Source of the DNA: Falsibacillus albus | GTDB taxonomy: Bacteria > Bacillota > Bacilli > Bacillales > DSM-25281 | Assembly (NCBI RefSeq): GCF_003668575.1 | Contig: NZ_RCVZ01000008.1 | Location: 124,001-188,000, forward strand | Reading direction: 5' to 3' | DNA: 64,000 nucleotides | Shown here: piece after piece, positions 61,693-64,000 of the stretch | How positions within the stretch are numbered: position 1 is the first letter of the stretch | Layout: each line of letters begins with the position of its first letter | Position numbers and translations under genes: made by a program | Notes under the pieces: model-generated | What the model was told of the DNA's origin: nothing | Seen by the model: the letters and a program-made list of their open reading frames with translations, nothing else | Database searches by the model: none

Positions 61693-62436
61693 TCATTTGA
61701 TTTTCTTGAGGTAATATTCAAAGAGGATGTCGATGAGCATGACCATGGAGGAGCGGGCGGAGAGGTCGTAGCCGGCGTATTGGACGCGCTGGATGTCGGC
61801 GCTCAAGGTTTTGCGGACGCTTTTGGACAGGGTGCTGTCGGCTCCGTTTGTTATGGCCAGGGTGTCGACGTTTTTGTAGCGGAGCTTTTCAGCTGCCTGG
61901 ACGATGGTCGATGTCTCCCCGCTGGATGATAGGAATACGATCAGATCCTTTGGCTGGACCATGTTCGGCAGCAGGTCGATGATGTGCGATTCATACACAT
62001 AGGAGGTCGGTTTGTTCGTTTGCATAAAGAGCTTGCTGAAGTATTCGCCCATCATTTTGGACAATCCGACCCCGACGATCATGATTCGATCGGCCCGCAT
62101 GAGCTGTTCGCTGATTTCCTCGAAGTCCTTCACCTTCAAGGAGGAGAGCGCCTGATCCATTTCACGGCGATACCGGTCGATCGCATCGCTTGCCTCTGGC
62201 CGCGAATCCGATTCCATTTTTTTTAACAAAAACTTCAACTCAGTGAAGCCTTCCAAGCCAAGCTTATGGCACATGCGCACGATCGTCGTCGTGCTGACGC
62301 TATTGACTCTTGCCATATCGGTCAAGGACTGATTTTTCGCTTGGTCGATATTTCCTTCGATATAATAAAGAACATGTCGTTCCGAATGGGTTAATTCTTT
62401 GATATAGGAGGCAAATTGCTCGAGTACTTTTCCCAT
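61693..62436 (-). CDS. MurR/RpiR-family sugar-responsive regulator
   Basis: 247 aa. N-terminal HTH (about 1-75: QSLTDMARVNSVSTTTIVRMCHKLGLEGFTELK) and a SIS domain (about 105-235: RIMIVGVGLSKMMGEYFSKLF, VFLSSSGETSTIVQAAEKLR) that binds a sugar phosphate. Start at the ATG after AGAGGCG; the longer frame to 62559 runs through the promoter. Divergent from the PTS gene, which it probably controls. Confidence 0.9.
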   Translation of the reverse strand: MGKVLEQFASYIKELTHSERHVLYYIEGNIDQAKNQSLTDMARVNSVSTTTIVRMCHKLGLEGFTELKFLLKKMESDSRPEASDAIDRYRREMDQALSSLKVKDFEEISEQLMRADRIMIVGVGLSKMMGEYFSKLFMQTNKPTSYVYESHIIDLLPNMVQPKDLIVFLSSSGETSTIVQAAEKLRYKNVDTLAITNGADSTLSKSVRKTLSADIQRVQYAGYDLSARSSMVMLIDILFEYYLKKIK

Positions 62437-62529
62437 AGTGACGCCTCTTTCGTTAAGTGGATTCATTTTGATTATAGCATAGAGATTTTGCGAAAAATAA
62501 TCGCACATAGTGCTATCATACATACCATT

Positions 62530-62543
62530 TGTACAATTGTACA
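62530..62543. promoter_or_regulatory. Candidate operator between rpiR-type gene and PTS
   Basis: Perfect palindrome TGTACAATTGTACA, with a further TGTACAA 8 bp to the right (62550-62556) and TTACATGTAA at 62583-62592. Plausible binding sites for the RpiR-type protein. Confidence 0.5.
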
Positions 62544-62640
62544 TTTTGTGTACAATCAACGCGCCCTTTTCTATGTTACAAATTACATGTAAGGGATTTC
62601 AGTAAGCATTTTCATTTTTATAGATAAAGGGGTGACTGAT

Positions 62641-64000
62641 TTGGAACTGAAAAAAATGACCCGTGCAGAATTGATTCATTTTGATATGAAAGCTTCCACA
62701 AAGGAAGCGGTGATAGAGTCATTGGTTGATGCCTTATTTGAAAACGGTATCTTACGTTCTAAAGAAGAGTATTTACATGCGGTGCTTGAACGTGAAAAAG
62801 TATCGCCGACAGGATTGGAAGCAGGACTTGCCATTCCTCATGGAAAATCAACGGCGGTCAAGGAAGCAGCGTTCGCCGTAGCGCGTCTGCATGAACCGAT
62901 CAATAACTGGGAGAGCATCGATCCGACAAACCAAGTCAAATTGGTGTTTTTACTGGCGATTCCGGATGCGGAAGCGGGATCGACCCATTTGAAAGTATTG
63001 TCTGAATTGAGTACACGTTTGATGAACCCGACCTATTTGGAAGGCCTGATGAATGCGAAATCACCACAGGAATTCATGATGGCATTGGACGAAACAGACC
63101 AGGAAAAGAACATTGAGATGGAATTTGAAAAAACGGTATTGGCTGTCACGGCTTGTGCAGCGGGTATCGCACATACGTACATGGCGGCAGAAGCGCTTGA
63201 AAAAGCCGGACGTGAAATGGGTGTGCGCGTCTTGACGGAAAAGCAGGGAGCGAATGGGCTCGAGGATCAGCATTCAAAAGCGTTGATCCGTGAAGCGGAT
63301 GCGGTCATCTTTGCGACCGACATCGCTCCAAAAGGAAAAGAACGATTCAACGGACTTCCGTTTGTACAGACTCGTGTGGCCGATCCTTTGAAAAATGCAA
63401 AAGGGCTGCTGCAAAAAGCATTGAATTCACCGGATGGCGTCGTTTCTGCCGAAGCGGGAGAAGCTTCAGCTGCAGGCGAGAAAAAGCAGGGCTTCATGGC
63501 AGAGATGGCACAGGCGGTCATGACGGGGATTTCCTACATGATACCGGTCATCGTCGCAGCAGGATTGATGATGGGGCTTGCCAAACTAGGCTCGATGCCG
63601 TTCGGACTCGTCAATGAAATCGGCGATCCGAAATATGCGACGTCCCCGAATGAATTTTTCAAGATCCTTCACTTCCTGGATGCGTTTGGCGGATTGATCT
63701 TTAAGTTCATGTATCCAGTATTTGCAGCGTTTGTCGCTTATGCCTTGGCCGACCGTGTCGGATTGGTATCCGGCTTTATCGGAGGTGCGTTTGCCGGCGG
63801 TCTTCATTACACATTCTGGGGAATCACTGACGGAGTTCCATCCGGATTCCTGGGTGCGTTGATCCTCGGTTTGACGGCTGGATATGTTTCGAAGTTCTTG
63901 AATGAAAAAATCAAACTGAGCAAAAACCTGGCAGCAATGAAGCCGATGCTGATCATCCCGGCTGTCAGTGTGCTTTCGATCTTCTTATTGAATTTTTATG
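62641..64000 (+). CDS. PTS fructose/mannose-type EIIABC (partial, runs off the window)
   Basis: At least 453 aa, cut by the window end. Order IIA-IIB-IIC. IIA-Fru: AGLAIPHGKS with phospho-His 67. IIB-Fru: AVTACAAGIAHTYMAAEALEKA with phospho-Cys 172 (about 165-265). IIC from about 285: AQAVMTGISYMIPVIVAAGLMMGL, GGAFAGGLHYTFWGITDGVPSGFLG. TTG start after AAAGGGGTGA. This order suits fructose (FruA) or 2-O-alpha-mannosyl-D-glycerate (MngA-like) transport; the RpiR neighbour and nearby manA do not decide it. Confidence 0.9.
   Translation, partial: MELKKMTRAELIHFDMKASTKEAVIESLVDALFENGILRSKEEYLHAVLEREKVSPTGLEAGLAIPHGKSTAVKEAAFAVARLHEPINNWESIDPTNQVKLVFLLAIPDAEAGSTHLKVLSELSTRLMNPTYLEGLMNAKSPQEFMMALDETDQEKNIEMEFEKTVLAVTACAAGIAHTYMAAEALEKAGREMGVRVLTEKQGANGLEDQHSKALIREADAVIFATDIAPKGKERFNGLPFVQTRVADPLKNAKGLLQKALNSPDGVVSAEAGEASAAGEKKQGFMAEMAQAVMTGISYMIPVIVAAGLMMGLAKLGSMPFGLVNEIGDPKYATSPNEFFKILHFLDAFGGLIFKFMYPVFAAFVAYALADRVGLVSGFIGGAFAGGLHYTFWGITDGVPSGFLGALILGLTAGYVSKFLNEKIKLSKNLAAMKPMLIIPAVSVLSIFLLNFY

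Overview
This window comes from a low-GC Gram-positive, almost certainly a member of the Bacillaceae; I cannot fix the genus. The signs are strong GGAGG-type ribosome binding sites, frequent TTG and GTG starts, a ComK homologue, an InhA-type M6 metalloprotease, an S-layer protein, a LevR-type sigma-54 activator, a cre-like box, and many copies of a palindrome (GGTGACAGGCACCATCC plus its inverse) of a kind common in Bacillus-like genomes. No rRNA, tRNA, insertion sequence, CRISPR array or prophage was seen.

Layout. (1) 0.1-6.4 kb: LevR-type activator facing a cellobiose-type PTS operon (IIB, IIC, IIA, GH4 phospho-beta-glucosidase) behind a very good sigma-54 promoter. (2) 6.9-30.1 kb: a large accessory carbohydrate locus. 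A leftward operon holds an Nramp-like transporter, a sugar-nucleotide-type dehydratase, a DHDPS-family aldolase, a three-domain regulator and a Gfo/Idh oxidoreductase. A rightward set holds a secreted beta-propeller protein, a NodB-like deacetylase, a DegT aminotransferase, a cytosolic beta-propeller protein, an esterase-like hydrolase, a GntR-solute-binding fusion regulator, a heparinase-II/III-like lyase, a YesL protein and an LplABC-type importer. Three transcription units share one 21-bp operator just downstream of the promoter. The lyase and one permease each carry a frameshift at a short homopolymer. (3) 30.3-37.4 kb: APC permease, tandemly duplicated DUF805 genes, SLH protein, glycosyltransferase, and a small sigma factor divergent from a ComK homologue. 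(4) 37.6-46.8 kb: an AI-2 uptake and processing (lsr) locus, split into lsrR-lsrK-cupin-lsrF leftward and lsrACDB rightward, with a 0.5-kb array of 21-bp repeats inside the leftward unit. (5) 47.1-52.9 kb: a DUF2712 secreted protein and an unusual ABC cassette (three membrane proteins, one ATPase, one anchored protein), flanked by two copies of one degenerate segment; one copy keeps an intact DUF5658 gene, the other a broken one. (6) 53-62.6 kb: single genes (FAD oxidase, membrane protein, VanZ, FAD monooxygenase, ManA, InhA), nearly all ending at a copy of the palindrome. (7) 61.7-64 kb: an RpiR regulator divergent from a fructose/mannose-type PTS IIABC gene cut by the window end.

How they fit together: regions 1, 2, 4 and 7 are separate uptake-plus-metabolism modules, each with its own regulator. 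Region 2 is the best candidate for an undescribed system: extracellular and intracellular processing of an acetylated, perhaps amino-sugar or uronate-containing glycan. Its substrate is inferred only from gene families.
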